64,000 nucleotides of DNA from Aromatoleum diolicum. GTDB taxonomy: Bacteria; Pseudomonadota; Gammaproteobacteria; Burkholderiales; Rhodocyclaceae. Below the pieces are notes generated by a model. It was not told where the DNA came from. It saw nothing but the letters and a program-made list of their open reading frames with translations, and searched no databases. The translations under genes and the position numbers were made by a program. The DNA is taken from positions 124,001 through 188,000 of the forward strand of contig NZ_WTVQ01000003.1 in the NCBI RefSeq assembly GCF_012910955.1, given 5' to 3'. Shown here piece by piece: positions 25,601-34,948 of the stretch; positions within the stretch are counted from its first letter, which is position 1; each line of letters opens with the position of its first letter.

Positions 25601-28063
25601 ATGACAATACCCGCACGCGAGCTTTCCCCCGCGGTACCGGGCTCCGAACAGTCCGGAGGAGGGCGAAGCGGAAGAGTCGCGCAGCTTGAGGCGTGTGTGA
25701 GCCGCATCATCCTGCGCGCGAGCGATGAAGCGCAAATGCTTCAGGACACCTGCCATGCGATCGTCGATCTCGGCGGGTACGTGATGGCGTGGATCGGTTT
25801 CGCGCAGCACGACGAACGGAAAACGCTGCATTCAATGGCTCGGGCAGGCCTCGGCATGAGCGTTCTGGCCCCTGTTGACGGCACATGGGCGGAGGAGGGA
25901 TGGGGCGCCGGACCTACCGGTACGGCGATTCGAACCGCGAATGTCGTGGTCGTCAGGGATATCGGGCGGGCGATCGATCTTCATCCGGATGCACTCCACG
26001 CAGAGGCCTGCGCGCATGGCTACGGCGCAGTGTGTGCCTTGCCGCTACGTGCCGGCGATAAGGTCCTGGGCGCGCTGACGATTCTCGATGCCGAAGCTGG
26101 CGCCTTCGGTGCGGCGGAACTCGAGACCCTGGGGGGACTGGCGCGTGACCTTGCATTGGGTGTCAGCATCCTGCGCGACCGCACGGACCAACACCGCGCT
26201 GCCCAGCGATTGCTCCTGGTGGATCGGGCGCTGCGGACCCTGAGCGCCGGCAACCGGGTGCTGCTGCGCTGTACCGACGAGGCGGAGCTTCTGGCAGAGA
26301 TGTGTCGTGCCGTCGTGGAGCTCGGCGGCTACCGGCTGGCGTGGGTGGGATATGCGCAGAACGATCCCGAAAAAACCATAGTGCCCATGGCTCATGCCGG
26401 ATTCAATGACGGGATGTTCGAAAAACTGCGAATGACCTGGGCGGACACACCGGACGGCCAGATTCCACCCGCAATCGCGATTCGCACCCGCAAGCCATGC
26501 GTCCGGCTGGATTTCGCAACGGATCCGCGCTTTGCGGCGTTTCGACAAGGGGCGCACCGACGCGGCCTGAACGCGTCCAGCACCTTTCCGCTGATCGTGG
26601 ATGGTGAGGTGATCGGAACTCTGGATATCGTGGCCAGCGAAGTTGACGCTTTCGGTGATGACGAACTCGCCGTACTCAACGAGCTCTCGGCAGACCTCTC
26701 GTTTGGAATCTCGAATCTCCGGATGCGGCTGCGTCAGCGCGATGCCGAGCGCACGATCGAGCGCATGGCGTTCACCGATGCGCTGACTGGTCTGCCGAAC
26801 CGCACCCGCCTGCGTGATCAGTTGGGCAGCGAAATCGACCAGGTCCGGCAGCAGCAGCGCTCGCTGGCATTGTTGGTGCTGAACGTGGACCGGTTTCGCG
26901 ACATCAACGAGGTGCTCGGCTACCAGCAGGGGGACGGCCTCATCGTTGAATTGGCGCAGCGCCTCGCGAAGCAGATCGGGCCCTCTGCAATTTTGGCGCG
27001 GATGGGCGTCGACGAATTCGCCATTCTCCTCCCCGGTGCAGGCGCCGAACACGCCGAGGCGACCGCCCGGGTGCTGCTGCGCGGCTTCAACGAGGCATTC
27101 GAAGTGGCAGGGACGCGAGTCGAAATACAGGCGAGCATCGGGATTGCCTTGTTCCCGGGGCACGGTGCCGAGCCCGATGCGCTGATCCAGCGTGCCGACG
27201 CTGCCATGTATGAGGCCAAGCGGGAGCGCAAGGGCATCGCGGTATTCCGCGGAGACTCCGAAGCGCAAGCCCGCGAACGTCTGTCCCTGATGGCCGAATT
27301 GCGTCGGGCCATCGAGGACGATCAACTGTGCTTGTACTGCCAGCCCAAGGTGGACATGGCCACGGGACAGGTGTGCGGCGCCGAGGCCTTGGTCCGCTGG
27401 TTGCATCCGCAGCGAGGATTGATTCTGCCGGATCGGTTCATCCCGCTCGCCGAACGCACCGGGCTCATCAATTCGCTTACCAACTGGGTACTCCATGCAG
27501 CGCTGGGCCAGTGCTACTCGTGGCGAAGTGCCGGGATCGAGTTGCCTTTGGCGGTCAATTTATCCGCCCGTAATCTGATGGATCCGGGCTTGCTGAATCG
27601 GCTCACCGGGCTGCTCACAACCTGGGGGGCAGAGCCTGCCTGGCTACAGTTCGAATTGACCGAAAGCGCCCTGATGGAGGACGCCGCGAAGGCACTGGAA
27701 ATCCTGACGCAGCTGAGCGCGATGGGGTTCCGACTCTATGTCGATGATTACGGAACCGGGTACTCGTCGCTGAGTTACCTCCAGAAGTTGCCGATCGATG
27801 CCCTGAAAATCGACAAATCCTTCGTCCTGGGGATGCCGACCGATCGTGACTCAGCCAACATCGTCCGGTCAACCGTCGAGATGGCCCACAACATCGGTCT
27901 CGAGGTTGTCGCAGAGGGCACGGAAAATCGGCTGATCTGGGACGAACTCGCAAGTTTTCATGCCGACGTAGCGCAGGGAACGTACATCAGCAACCCCATG
28001 CCGACCGCACAATTTCAAGATTGGAGCGCCCACCACAGCATGGAATCGCGCGTGATTCACTAG
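25601..28063 (+). CDS. GAF-GAF-GGDEF-EAL cyclic-di-GMP signalling protein
   Basis: An 820-residue cytosolic protein. Two GAF domains occupy about residues 25-200 and 205-380 and are similar to each other (AEMCRAVVELGGYRLAWVGY, mirrored in the first). A GGDEF domain follows (TDALTGLPNRTRLRDQL); its signature reads RMGVDEFAIL, so the first glycine pair is broken and cyclase activity is doubtful. The EAL domain keeps GAEALVRWLHP, NLSARNLMD and DDYGTGYSSLSYLQ, so phosphodiesterase activity is likely. ATG at 25601 has GGAGG. The 287-base gap before it shows no gene or clear operator. Confidence 0.92.
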   Translation: MTIPARELSPAVPGSEQSGGGRSGRVAQLEACVSRIILRASDEAQMLQDTCHAIVDLGGYVMAWIGFAQHDERKTLHSMARAGLGMSVLAPVDGTWAEEGWGAGPTGTAIRTANVVVVRDIGRAIDLHPDALHAEACAHGYGAVCALPLRAGDKVLGALTILDAEAGAFGAAELETLGGLARDLALGVSILRDRTDQHRAAQRLLLVDRALRTLSAGNRVLLRCTDEAELLAEMCRAVVELGGYRLAWVGYAQNDPEKTIVPMAHAGFNDGMFEKLRMTWADTPDGQIPPAIAIRTRKPCVRLDFATDPRFAAFRQGAHRRGLNASSTFPLIVDGEVIGTLDIVASEVDAFGDDELAVLNELSADLSFGISNLRMRLRQRDAERTIERMAFTDALTGLPNRTRLRDQLGSEIDQVRQQQRSLALLVLNVDRFRDINEVLGYQQGDGLIVELAQRLAKQIGPSAILARMGVDEFAILLPGAGAEHAEATARVLLRGFNEAFEVAGTRVEIQASIGIALFPGHGAEPDALIQRADAAMYEAKRERKGIAVFRGDSEAQARERLSLMAELRRAIEDDQLCLYCQPKVDMATGQVCGAEALVRWLHPQRGLILPDRFIPLAERTGLINSLTNWVLHAALGQCYSWRSAGIELPLAVNLSARNLMDPGLLNRLTGLLTTWGAEPAWLQFELTESALMEDAAKALEILTQLSAMGFRLYVDDYGTGYSSLSYLQKLPIDALKIDKSFVLGMPTDRDSANIVRSTVEMAHNIGLEVVAEGTENRLIWDELASFHADVAQGTYISNPMPTAQFQDWSAHHSMESRVIH

Positions 28064-28103
28064 TTACCGAACCTCCGCCTTCGACTGGCATCCCCAAATA
28101 AGA

Positions 28104-28133
28104 AAGCCGCTGATCCTTGCGAATCAACGGCTT
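28104..28133 (-). terminator. Original tRNA-Met terminator, displaced by the element
   Basis: On the minus strand AAGCCGTTGAT and ATCAGCGGCTT form a stem with one mismatch, followed by TCTTATTT. It lies 11 nt beyond the old 3' end of the tRNA gene (now attL), so it was probably the tRNA terminator before integration. Confidence 0.65.
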
Positions 28134-28144
28134 ACTGAAACTTG

Positions 28145-28192
28145 TGGTGGTGATGGGCGGAATCGAACCGCCGACCTATGGGTTATGAATCC
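28145..28192. repeat. attL: 48-bp copy of the tRNA-Met 3' half
   Basis: These 48 bases are identical to 45207-45254, the 3' half of the intact tRNA-Met gene from CCA to the anticodon stem. Identity stops at 28192, where the sequence changes from tRNA to unrelated DNA. It marks the left end of the integrated element. Confidence 0.95.
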
Positions 28193-28309
28193 GCGGTTTT
28201 CCCTATTCATTGGGGTTGATCAAAGTTCTGTGATTAACAAAAAATGGTTAATCATCAGTGGGTTATGGAAAATTAGCGTTGCACCGCATTGCATGACGTT
28301 GCTAGTATC

Positions 28310-28331
28310 TGGCTACACCGTGGCTACACGA
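28310..28331 (+). repeat. 22-bp direct repeat, left copy
   Basis: The 22-bp sequence containing GGCTACACCGTGGCTACACG is repeated exactly at 45130-45151, in the same orientation near the other end of the element. It is itself built of two GGCTACAC units. Position outside the 48-bp core suggests integrase arm-type or excisionase sites. Confidence 0.7.
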
Positions 28332-28365
28332 AATCGAGGTGTACCACACCCAGCCGGAGCCGATC

Positions 28366-29751
28366 ATGCAACGCGAACGCCTTACTCCCGAACGCATCCG
28401 CCGCTTCAAGAACCCGGAAGGGGTGAAGCAAGACTTCCTGTGGGACACTGAGGCGCCCCGCCTCGCTGTGCGTGCGACCGCCGGCGCGAAGAGCTTCATC
28501 TTCGAGAGCAAGCTGAGCCGCCGTACCGTCCGCGTGACCATTGGCGACGTGCGCGCGTGGAATCTCGACGATGCCCGTGCCGAGGCCCGCCGCCTGCAAA
28601 CGCAGATTGACCAAGGCATCGACCCGCGCCAAGAGAGGGCGGAACGCATCGCCGCTGCGGAGGCCAAGCGCGAGGAGGCCCGCCGCGTCGAGGCGCCGGC
28701 GCTCGAAGCGTGGGGCGCATACGTGGAAGCCCGCAAGGCGAAGTGGAGCGCACACCATCTCGCTGACCATCAAAACGTCGCCAAGGTGGGGGGTGAGAAG
28801 CGCACTCGCGGCCGACGTAAGGGTGAGCCTGACACCACCCAGCCCGGCGCGCTCCGGTCGCTGCTTGGGCTGCCTCTGTCGCAGATCGACGCCGACCGTG
28901 TGCGTGCATGGCTGCAGGACGAATCCGCGAAGCGTCCGACACATGCGCGACTTGCCTTCGGGCTGCTACGTGCCTTCCTGAACTGGTGCGTGGATCGCCC
29001 TGAGTATCGAACACAGATCCAAGCCGACGCATGCGCGTCCCGCTTGGCGCGCGATGAACTGCCGAAGAAGGCCTCGAAGAATGATTGCCTGCAGCGCGAA
29101 CAGCTGAGGCTGTGGTTCGGCCATGTGCGCGCCTTGCCCAGTCCGGTGCAGTCCGCCTATTTGCAGGTCTTGCTGTTGACCGGCGCACGCCGGGAAGAAC
29201 TGGCTGGCCTGCGGTGGGAGGACGTCGATTTCCAGTGGAAAAGCCTGCGCATCCGGGACAAGGTGGACGGTGAGCGCACCATTCCTCTAACGCCCTATGT
29301 GGCCGCCCTGCTGCGTGATTTGGATCGCCGCAACGAGACCCCTCCGCCCGAATGGCGCATCCTCGACGGGAAGCGCATTCGCAACGATCTGGAGAGCTGG
29401 AGGCCGTCGGAGTGGGTTTTCAGCAGCAGGACCGCGGCATCCGGTCGGATTCAAGAGCCGCGCATCGCGCACAACAAGGCGATCGCCGCTGCCGGCCTGC
29501 CGTCCCTGACGCTGCATGGCTTGCGGCGATCGTTCGGAACCCTTGCCGAATGGGTGGAGTGCCCCGCTGGCATCAGCGCGCAAATCATGGGGCACAAGCC
29601 GTCCGCCATCGCGGAAAAGCACTATCGCCGCCGCCCGCTCGATCTGCTGCGGCAGTGGCACACGACGATTGAGGCGTGGATTCTGGCCGAGGCCGGCATC
29701 GACCAGCCGGGCAGCGATGTAGCAGGGCCTGCGCTGCAAGCGGTGGCGTGA
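28366..29751 (+). CDS. Tyrosine recombinase / site-specific integrase
   Basis: A 461-residue phage-type integrase that would catalyse insertion and excision at tRNA-Met. Seen: N-terminal arm-binding-like domain (RRTVRVTIGDVRAWNLDDAR), core-binding region near 130-230, and catalytic Arg in TGARREELAGLRWEDV, His-x-x-Arg in LHGLRRSFGTL, MGHKPSAIAEKHY with the nucleophilic Tyr. All catalytic residues appear intact. ATG at 28366 has GGAG with 6-nt spacing; a GTG at 28339 would add nine residues. It lies 173 nt from attL and reads inward, with the 22-bp repeat just upstream. Confidence 0.94.
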   Translation: MQRERLTPERIRRFKNPEGVKQDFLWDTEAPRLAVRATAGAKSFIFESKLSRRTVRVTIGDVRAWNLDDARAEARRLQTQIDQGIDPRQERAERIAAAEAKREEARRVEAPALEAWGAYVEARKAKWSAHHLADHQNVAKVGGEKRTRGRRKGEPDTTQPGALRSLLGLPLSQIDADRVRAWLQDESAKRPTHARLAFGLLRAFLNWCVDRPEYRTQIQADACASRLARDELPKKASKNDCLQREQLRLWFGHVRALPSPVQSAYLQVLLLTGARREELAGLRWEDVDFQWKSLRIRDKVDGERTIPLTPYVAALLRDLDRRNETPPPEWRILDGKRIRNDLESWRPSEWVFSSRTAASGRIQEPRIAHNKAIAAAGLPSLTLHGLRRSFGTLAEWVECPAGISAQIMGHKPSAIAEKHYRRRPLDLLRQWHTTIEAWILAEAGIDQPGSDVAGPALQAVA

Positions 29752-29754
29752 GCG

Positions 29755-30657
29755 ATGGGACAGGATGCAGTCGTTCAACCCGAGATAGCGGGGAGACGTT
29801 CGCGCCGAAAGCGCGGTTCGCGGGCAAAGGCGCGCGTGAAGAAGCGTGCGGAGAAGAATTACTTCAGCCTTCAAGAAGCTGCGGACCTGCTATCCACACC
29901 AACAAACCCATTCAATGAGCAGGACATTCTCGATCTAGCGATGCGCGGGGAGTTGCGGGTTACGTTTTTTTTTCAAGGGGAACTGCAGCGGTTCCGCTCG
30001 AAGATTGGCGGCGGTTACGCAGATCCCAGCGATGATGATTCGGAGGAGTGGCACGTTTCCATGAAGGGCTACTTCCTCGTGCCAGCCTCTCAAATCACCC
30101 CAACGTCCCGTGAGTTTGTAATCGACGACATGCAACTTGCCGAAAGTCCTATCTATGCAAGCCGCGCATGGCAAATTGGCTCGTGGGGATATGTGCTGGC
30201 GGCATACTCTTGGGATGGTGATGATGTCGTGCACCGGGCGATTCGTGTTGATGTCAGTTCGGTTCTCGTGCCCAGATCTGACATCGAGGCCCTAACCACA
30301 GGGATGCACGTTGAGCCAGCCAGGGTGCTAGATACGCCGCCAACGAGGAATGGTGTTAGCGCCAGCTCAAAGCCTGAGCGAGGCCCAGACATAAACGGTC
30401 TCGTGTCTTGGCAGCGGGTTCTCTTGGAGTGCTGGCCTAAAATTGCGGATGCGTGCAATGGTGACCCGCCCCCCCGTCAGGCCATGAATTGGCTGAAGAA
30501 GAACGGCCCCCGGGACGTCATCCCCGCCGATCAGCCCGACGGCCAGCGCATGAGGTGGATCGGGTGCGATGGCACGATCCACTCCGTCGCCTTAAAAACG
30601 ATTCAAAGCAGATTCTCCGAGTGGAAGTCGGCCGGGAACTTCCCGCCTGAAAAATAG
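29755..30657 (+). CDS. Element protein of unknown function
   Basis: A 300-residue protein, not recognised. The first 35 residues are strongly basic (RRSRRKRGSRAKARVKKR), followed by an HTH-like stretch (NYFSLQEAADLLSTP). The C-terminal part (QAMNWLKKNGPRDVIPADQ, WIGCDGTIHSVALKT) resembles a small winged domain. This suggests a DNA-binding accessory factor. It starts 3 nt after the integrase stop, so the two are co-translated. An excision or replication role is possible but not shown. Confidence 0.65.
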   Translation: MGQDAVVQPEIAGRRSRRKRGSRAKARVKKRAEKNYFSLQEAADLLSTPTNPFNEQDILDLAMRGELRVTFFFQGELQRFRSKIGGGYADPSDDDSEEWHVSMKGYFLVPASQITPTSREFVIDDMQLAESPIYASRAWQIGSWGYVLAAYSWDGDDVVHRAIRVDVSSVLVPRSDIEALTTGMHVEPARVLDTPPTRNGVSASSKPERGPDINGLVSWQRVLLECWPKIADACNGDPPPRQAMNWLKKNGPRDVIPADQPDGQRMRWIGCDGTIHSVALKTIQSRFSEWKSAGNFPPEK

Positions 30658-30670
30658 TTTCCCGCAGGGT

Positions 30671-30703
30671 TTCCCACAGGGATTCCCACTTCCCATGTGG
30701 GAA
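30671..30703. promoter_or_regulatory. TTCCCA/TGGGAA repeat cluster before the HTH gene
   Basis: Three TTCCCA hexamers and one TGGGAA occur within 33 nt, forming a dyad around TTCCCATGTGGGAA. The same words make up the iteron-like array at 34469-34780, so one element-encoded protein may bind both places. Confidence 0.45.
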
Positions 30704-30793
30704 AACGGGCCGCGTTGAGAGAAATAACTTCGCACTCGTCCGACGTTTCGGTATTCCGCCGAAACCGGCGCACCTCTCAAAGGAGCTCGACGA

Positions 30794-31039
30794 ATGCGCC
30801 CCATGACAATAACCGAAATCATCCCGACCGCATGGCGCAATGATGCGCCGCTCGCTTCCCGCACCTACTCGACCGAACAGGCCGCCGCCGTTTTGCACGT
30901 CCGGCCGCAAACCCTTCGCGCAGCGCTGTGCCGAGCCGGGCATTACGCAGGAGTTATGCCGATCAAACTGCCAAGTAGATTCTTGGCTTGGCCTGCTGAT
31001 CAGATTGAAGCCATCGCCCGCGGGGAGGTGGCGCAATGA
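30794..31039 (+). CDS. Small helix-turn-helix (AlpA/excisionase-like) protein
   Basis: An 81-residue protein with a MerR/AlpA-like helix-turn-helix (YSTEQAAAVLHVRPQTLRAA) and a basic C-terminal wing. Size and position after the integrase suggest an excisionase or replication regulator. AAGGAG lies 9 nt before the ATG. Its end overlaps the next gene by four bases. The TTCCCA repeats just upstream may be its own binding sites. Confidence 0.75.
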   Translation: MRPMTITEIIPTAWRNDAPLASRTYSTEQAAAVLHVRPQTLRAALCRAGHYAGVMPIKLPSRFLAWPADQIEAIARGEVAQ

Positions 31040-31410
31040 CCTCCAAGAACGGAAAAACCCGCGGGCAGGCGGGCTCTTTCGATGATGCGATCGCTTGGGA
31101 AAACGAATGCTCGAATCGTAGCGCCTCACCTGTTTCGGTACAAGCGCAGCCGACCGTTGCTGACCTCGCGTTCGTTCAAGACGTCCTGCGAGCGGAGAGT
31201 TCGCGTCTGCAGGTCGCTCTCTATCGAGCGGATGGCTGCTCGTCGCTCGAAATTTACGGCTATGCCCCAAAATCGGCTGCTCTACGAAAGATCAAGCGAG
31301 GAAAGAAAGTTCCGTTGGTACTCTGGAGGACGCCCCACGGAGGGGGCTACGGGGTCAGCCTAGCCGACATTCCGCGTCTTGTTGCGGCCGCAGCGCGGAG
31401 GGGGGCGTGA
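31036..31410 (+). CDS. Small element protein of unknown function
   Basis: A 124-residue protein, not recognised. The N-terminal 35 residues are polar and probably disordered. The rest forms an alternating pattern (LRAESSRLQVALYRADGCSS, GKKVPLVLWRTPHGGGYGVS). It overlaps the preceding HTH gene and the following primase/ATPase gene by four and one bases, so it belongs to the same replication unit. Confidence 0.6.
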   Translation: MTSKNGKTRGQAGSFDDAIAWENECSNRSASPVSVQAQPTVADLAFVQDVLRAESSRLQVALYRADGCSSLEIYGYAPKSAALRKIKRGKKVPLVLWRTPHGGGYGVSLADIPRLVAAAARRGA

Positions 31411-34337
31411 TGGTCGCCGTGACATATCCGCCAGACACGCCCGAGCGCGTCGCATCGGCCCTGAGCTTCCTCGACGCAAGCGACCGCGACACTTGGGTTT
31501 GCATGAGTTTCGCCACGAAGGACGCCCTCGGCGAAGCAGGCCGCGATGTCTGGATGGAATGGGCCCGATCTGCGGAGAACTTCGACGAACGGGGCGCTGA
31601 CGCGACGTGGCGGTCAGCCAAGGTCGGCGGCCAAGTTAGGGCCGCCTCGCTGTTCCATGCCGCGCGTCAGGCCGGTTGGCGCGACGACTCGCGCCGGGTT
31701 GCCATTGATCCCGCCGAGGCCGAGCGCCGCGGGGCCGAGCGGGCTGAGCGCGACGCCCGGGCGGCTGCGGAGGTTAAGGCCGAGCGCAAGGAGGCGGCTG
31801 CGCGGGCCGTTGCAATCTGGAACGCTGCGAAACAGGTCACCTACAACGCTTATCTGCGCGCCAAGGGCATCCGTCCGCACGGGACGCGCGTCGGTCCGTG
31901 GGAGGCCATCGATCGGCTGACGGGTGAAGTCAAGATTCTTGACGATGCAGCCTTGCTGATCCCGGCTCAAGACTTCGACGGCCAAATTTGGACGATCGAG
32001 GCAGTCCTGTCGGAAAAACTACCCGACGGCCGCAACAAGCTTTTCCTCCGCGGTGGTGCGAAAGCTGGGCGCTTCTTCCGGATTGGCGATCGGCCAGTTG
32101 AGCGGCAAGGACGGCCCATCTACGTGCTCGCGGAGGGGTTTGCGACTGGAGCGAGCATTCATGAATGCACAGGGCATCATGTCCTCGTGGCCTTCGACTG
32201 CGGAAACCTCGCACCGGTAGCCCGGGAGCTTCGCCGACGTCATCCAGAGGCAACCATCCTGTTTGCTGCGGACAACGATCAATTCACGCCCCGAAACCCG
32301 GGCGTCGATGCCGCGCGTAAGGCGGCCGCAGAGGTTGGTGGACTGCTAGCCGTGCCGCAGTTTGCTTCACTCGACGGCGACCCGACTGACTTCAACGATC
32401 TGCACCAACGCGAGGGGGCCGTTCAGGTGATCGAGCAGGTCGTCGCCGGCCTGAAGTCAGGCCGGGTCGAGCCGGAGGCCGAGGCCGCACCAGCGGGCGA
32501 TGAGCGGCGTCCCGGCTTCGCGCAGGTGCTGGAAGAAACGGAGCCGGCCGCGGTCGCGCTCGAGCGGATGCCAGAGCCCTCGGGCTCGGGCCGCGATGAT
32601 GACGTTGCGCTTCGTGCAGGTTTCCTCATTCTCGGGTACGACAGAGAACTGATTTTTGTTTATTCGCGTGAGCGACGTCAGGTGATCACCACGACGGTGC
32701 AGCGGCTCTCCCGTGAGGCGGGCCTGATCGAGTTGGCGGACCTTCTGTGGTGGGAGATGCAGTTCACCGAACCCGGGAAAGACTTCAAGCCGAAAGTCGC
32801 CGCGAACTGGATCGCGCGGATCGCGGGGCGACGCGGGGTGTATGAATCGGACCGTGTTCGTGGCCGCGGTGCGTGGTGGGACGATGGTCGCCTCGTGTTT
32901 CATCTGGGCGATCAGCTCATAGTCGATGGGGTGCCTGCCGAGATCGACTCGTTCAAGTCGCGCTTCGTGTTCGAGGCACGTCCGGCGCTCATGGCGCCAA
33001 GCGCGGTGCCGCTGAACTGTCGTGAAGGCGAAGACCTGTTGCGGGTCGCGCGGATGTTCCGCTGGGAGCACCCGGGAGCGGCGGAGCTTCTGATGGGCTG
33101 GCTGTTTCTTGCGCCGATCTGCGGAATGCTCCGGTGGCGTCCGCACGTATGGGTTGGGGCCTCGCCCGGGGCTGGCAAGTCGACCCTCATGGACAGCTTC
33201 GTGATGCCGTTACTGCCTGACAGGTGGGCTCTGCACGAACTGGGGATGACGACCGAGGCTGCTCTGCGCCAGAAACTCGCGGCTGACGCGCGCCCGGTCC
33301 TGCTTGACGAGTTCGAAGCGAACACTGAAGCGGACCGGCGGCGTGTCGAGGGTGTGCTGACGCTCATCCGGCTGTCCTCGTCGTCGGGCGAAATTTCCCG
33401 CGGCACTGTCTCCGGTCGGGCGCTCACCTTCACCGCACGATCGATGTTCCTGCTGGCGTCTGTTGGCGTAGGCCTGCATCGGCAGACCGACGAGGACCGC
33501 ATCACGCGCTTGGAACTCACGAAAAACGGCGGGGGCGCTGACCGGTGGCCCGAGCTGGAGGCCGAATTGGTTAGGCTCACTCGCGACCGATCCGTTGCGC
33601 AGCGGCTGTTTGCGCGTGCGCTTGGCCGACTCGCTCTGGTGCGGGAGGCAGTCGAGGTTTTCACCCGCGAGGCTGGTGCGATCCTGAAGTCGCAGCGCCA
33701 CGGGGACCAGTACGGCACGCTCCTTGCCGGCTGCTGGTGTCTCACACACGACGCTGCGCCGACTGTCGCTGAAGCCCGCGCCAAGATCATGCAGCACGAG
33801 CTTGCGGAGTTCGGTGCGGGTGCCTCGGCGAGCGGCGATGACTCGTCCAACGCTTTGAACGCGATCCTCAGTGCCGTCATCCGTCTTGATGGCGGGAAGG
33901 CGCTCACGGTGAGCCAGTTGATTGAGATCGCAACGTTGCCGTCTGGCTATGAAGAGAACCCGTCGGGGCTGCTTGGGGTGAGCCGGAAGGAGGCGGACCA
34001 CCAGTTGCAGCTCCACGGCATCCGGGTCCGTCCATCCTCTGGTTCAGACGACAACGGAGAGGTGATGTTCGCCATGGCTCACCGGCATCTTCTCAGCCTC
34101 GTGGCAGATACCGATTTCGCGACTGACCTGATCGGGCGCCTTGCTCGGTTAACCGGCGCGTGGAAGTCGCGCGAGGGGAAGCCGAAGGCAAAGCTCCGCT
34201 TCGCGGGGGCGACGCTGCGCTACGTGGCCGTTCCGCTCAGCCTGTGCGTAAGTACCGATGATGACGCCGGGCTCGATTGCTCGGTCATCGGGTCGTCGCT
34301 GCCGAGGCACGACTACGCTGCGCATGCGCCGTTCTGA
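31410..34337 (+). CDS. Toprim-ATPase replication protein (primase/helicase, DUF927-like)
   Basis: A 975-residue protein of the kind that replicates satellites and integrative elements. The N-terminal 100 residues resemble a PriCT-type domain (DRDTWVCMSFATKDALGEAG). A Toprim domain lies near 215-310 (YVLAEGFATGASIHE, LFAADNDQF). The C-terminal half has Walker A (WVGASPGAGKSTLMD) and Walker B (PVLLDEFEAN) motifs plus a downstream arginine-rich segment, similar to DUF927 helicases. ATG at 31410 follows GGAGGG. An iteron-like array lies directly downstream, consistent with an autonomous replication module. Confidence 0.85.
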   Translation: MVAVTYPPDTPERVASALSFLDASDRDTWVCMSFATKDALGEAGRDVWMEWARSAENFDERGADATWRSAKVGGQVRAASLFHAARQAGWRDDSRRVAIDPAEAERRGAERAERDARAAAEVKAERKEAAARAVAIWNAAKQVTYNAYLRAKGIRPHGTRVGPWEAIDRLTGEVKILDDAALLIPAQDFDGQIWTIEAVLSEKLPDGRNKLFLRGGAKAGRFFRIGDRPVERQGRPIYVLAEGFATGASIHECTGHHVLVAFDCGNLAPVARELRRRHPEATILFAADNDQFTPRNPGVDAARKAAAEVGGLLAVPQFASLDGDPTDFNDLHQREGAVQVIEQVVAGLKSGRVEPEAEAAPAGDERRPGFAQVLEETEPAAVALERMPEPSGSGRDDDVALRAGFLILGYDRELIFVYSRERRQVITTTVQRLSREAGLIELADLLWWEMQFTEPGKDFKPKVAANWIARIAGRRGVYESDRVRGRGAWWDDGRLVFHLGDQLIVDGVPAEIDSFKSRFVFEARPALMAPSAVPLNCREGEDLLRVARMFRWEHPGAAELLMGWLFLAPICGMLRWRPHVWVGASPGAGKSTLMDSFVMPLLPDRWALHELGMTTEAALRQKLAADARPVLLDEFEANTEADRRRVEGVLTLIRLSSSSGEISRGTVSGRALTFTARSMFLLASVGVGLHRQTDEDRITRLELTKNGGGADRWPELEAELVRLTRDRSVAQRLFARALGRLALVREAVEVFTREAGAILKSQRHGDQYGTLLAGCWCLTHDAAPTVAEARAKIMQHELAEFGAGASASGDDSSNALNAILSAVIRLDGGKALTVSQLIEIATLPSGYEENPSGLLGVSRKEADHQLQLHGIRVRPSSGSDDNGEVMFAMAHRHLLSLVADTDFATDLIGRLARLTGAWKSREGKPKAKLRFAGATLRYVAVPLSLCVSTDDDAGLDCSVIGSSLPRHDYAAHAPF

Positions 34338-34948
34338 TCGGCTGCTGCACTGCGAGTCCAACGCAGCCCGCCGAGTGCAGGCCTTTTTTCTTCATGCCGT
34401 TGGCGGGCGGGCGCCTTGCGTGCCAGCGGGGCGGTGTCCTGCGCGTCGACGTCGCTAAGCGCAATGGATTTGTTCCCATGTTCCCATCTCGTTCTCGGCA
34501 TGGGAACAAACATGGGAATGCCTGAAACCCTTAGAAAGAGTGGGCTTTAGTTAAGTTGTTCCCATGTTCCCAAGAAATAAATAGAGGCTACTGGGGACGG
34601 TTGCTACTACGGTGTGTCAGGGGGGGCGGCGCCGGTATCCGGGTTCAGCACTCCTATTTATCTTTTGTGTGCGGAAAACGTGGGAACATGGGGGCAAAAC
34701 CGCGGAAACCCTTTAATTACGCGGGTTATCGCTGATCTCATCCATTGGGAACCGCGAAAACGGCGTGGGAACATGGGAACAGCAGCGGAACTACCTGTCC
34801 TAGCCGCGACCACGAGACAGCCGGGCACAGGCCCTGTCCGCCTCTGGCGCGCCACGAGCCCGCACGCGCTGCGACCGGCCATGTCGGCAATAGTGGCTTA
34901 ACTGCTCGGCGTTTGGCCGTCTGGGGCGATCCTCCGCGGTTCGGTGGG
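34338..34948. promoter_or_regulatory. Gene-free 611-base stretch with iteron-like repeats (candidate replication origin)
   Basis: No credible gene is present. At least five copies of a TGTTCCCATGTTCCCA-type word occur in both orientations: about 34469-34487, 34501-34519, 34556-34572, 34680-34693 and 34765-34780. Two are followed by AAACCCTT. AT-rich patches lie between copies (34573-34590, 34709-34718). Clustered repeats beside a primase/helicase gene are typical of an origin, though operator function is also possible. Confidence 0.5.

Noticed and set aside
26045-27496. 483-codon frame antisense to the GGDEF-EAL gene
   Set aside because: No ribosome site or domain; the sense strand has full GAF/GGDEF/EAL motifs.
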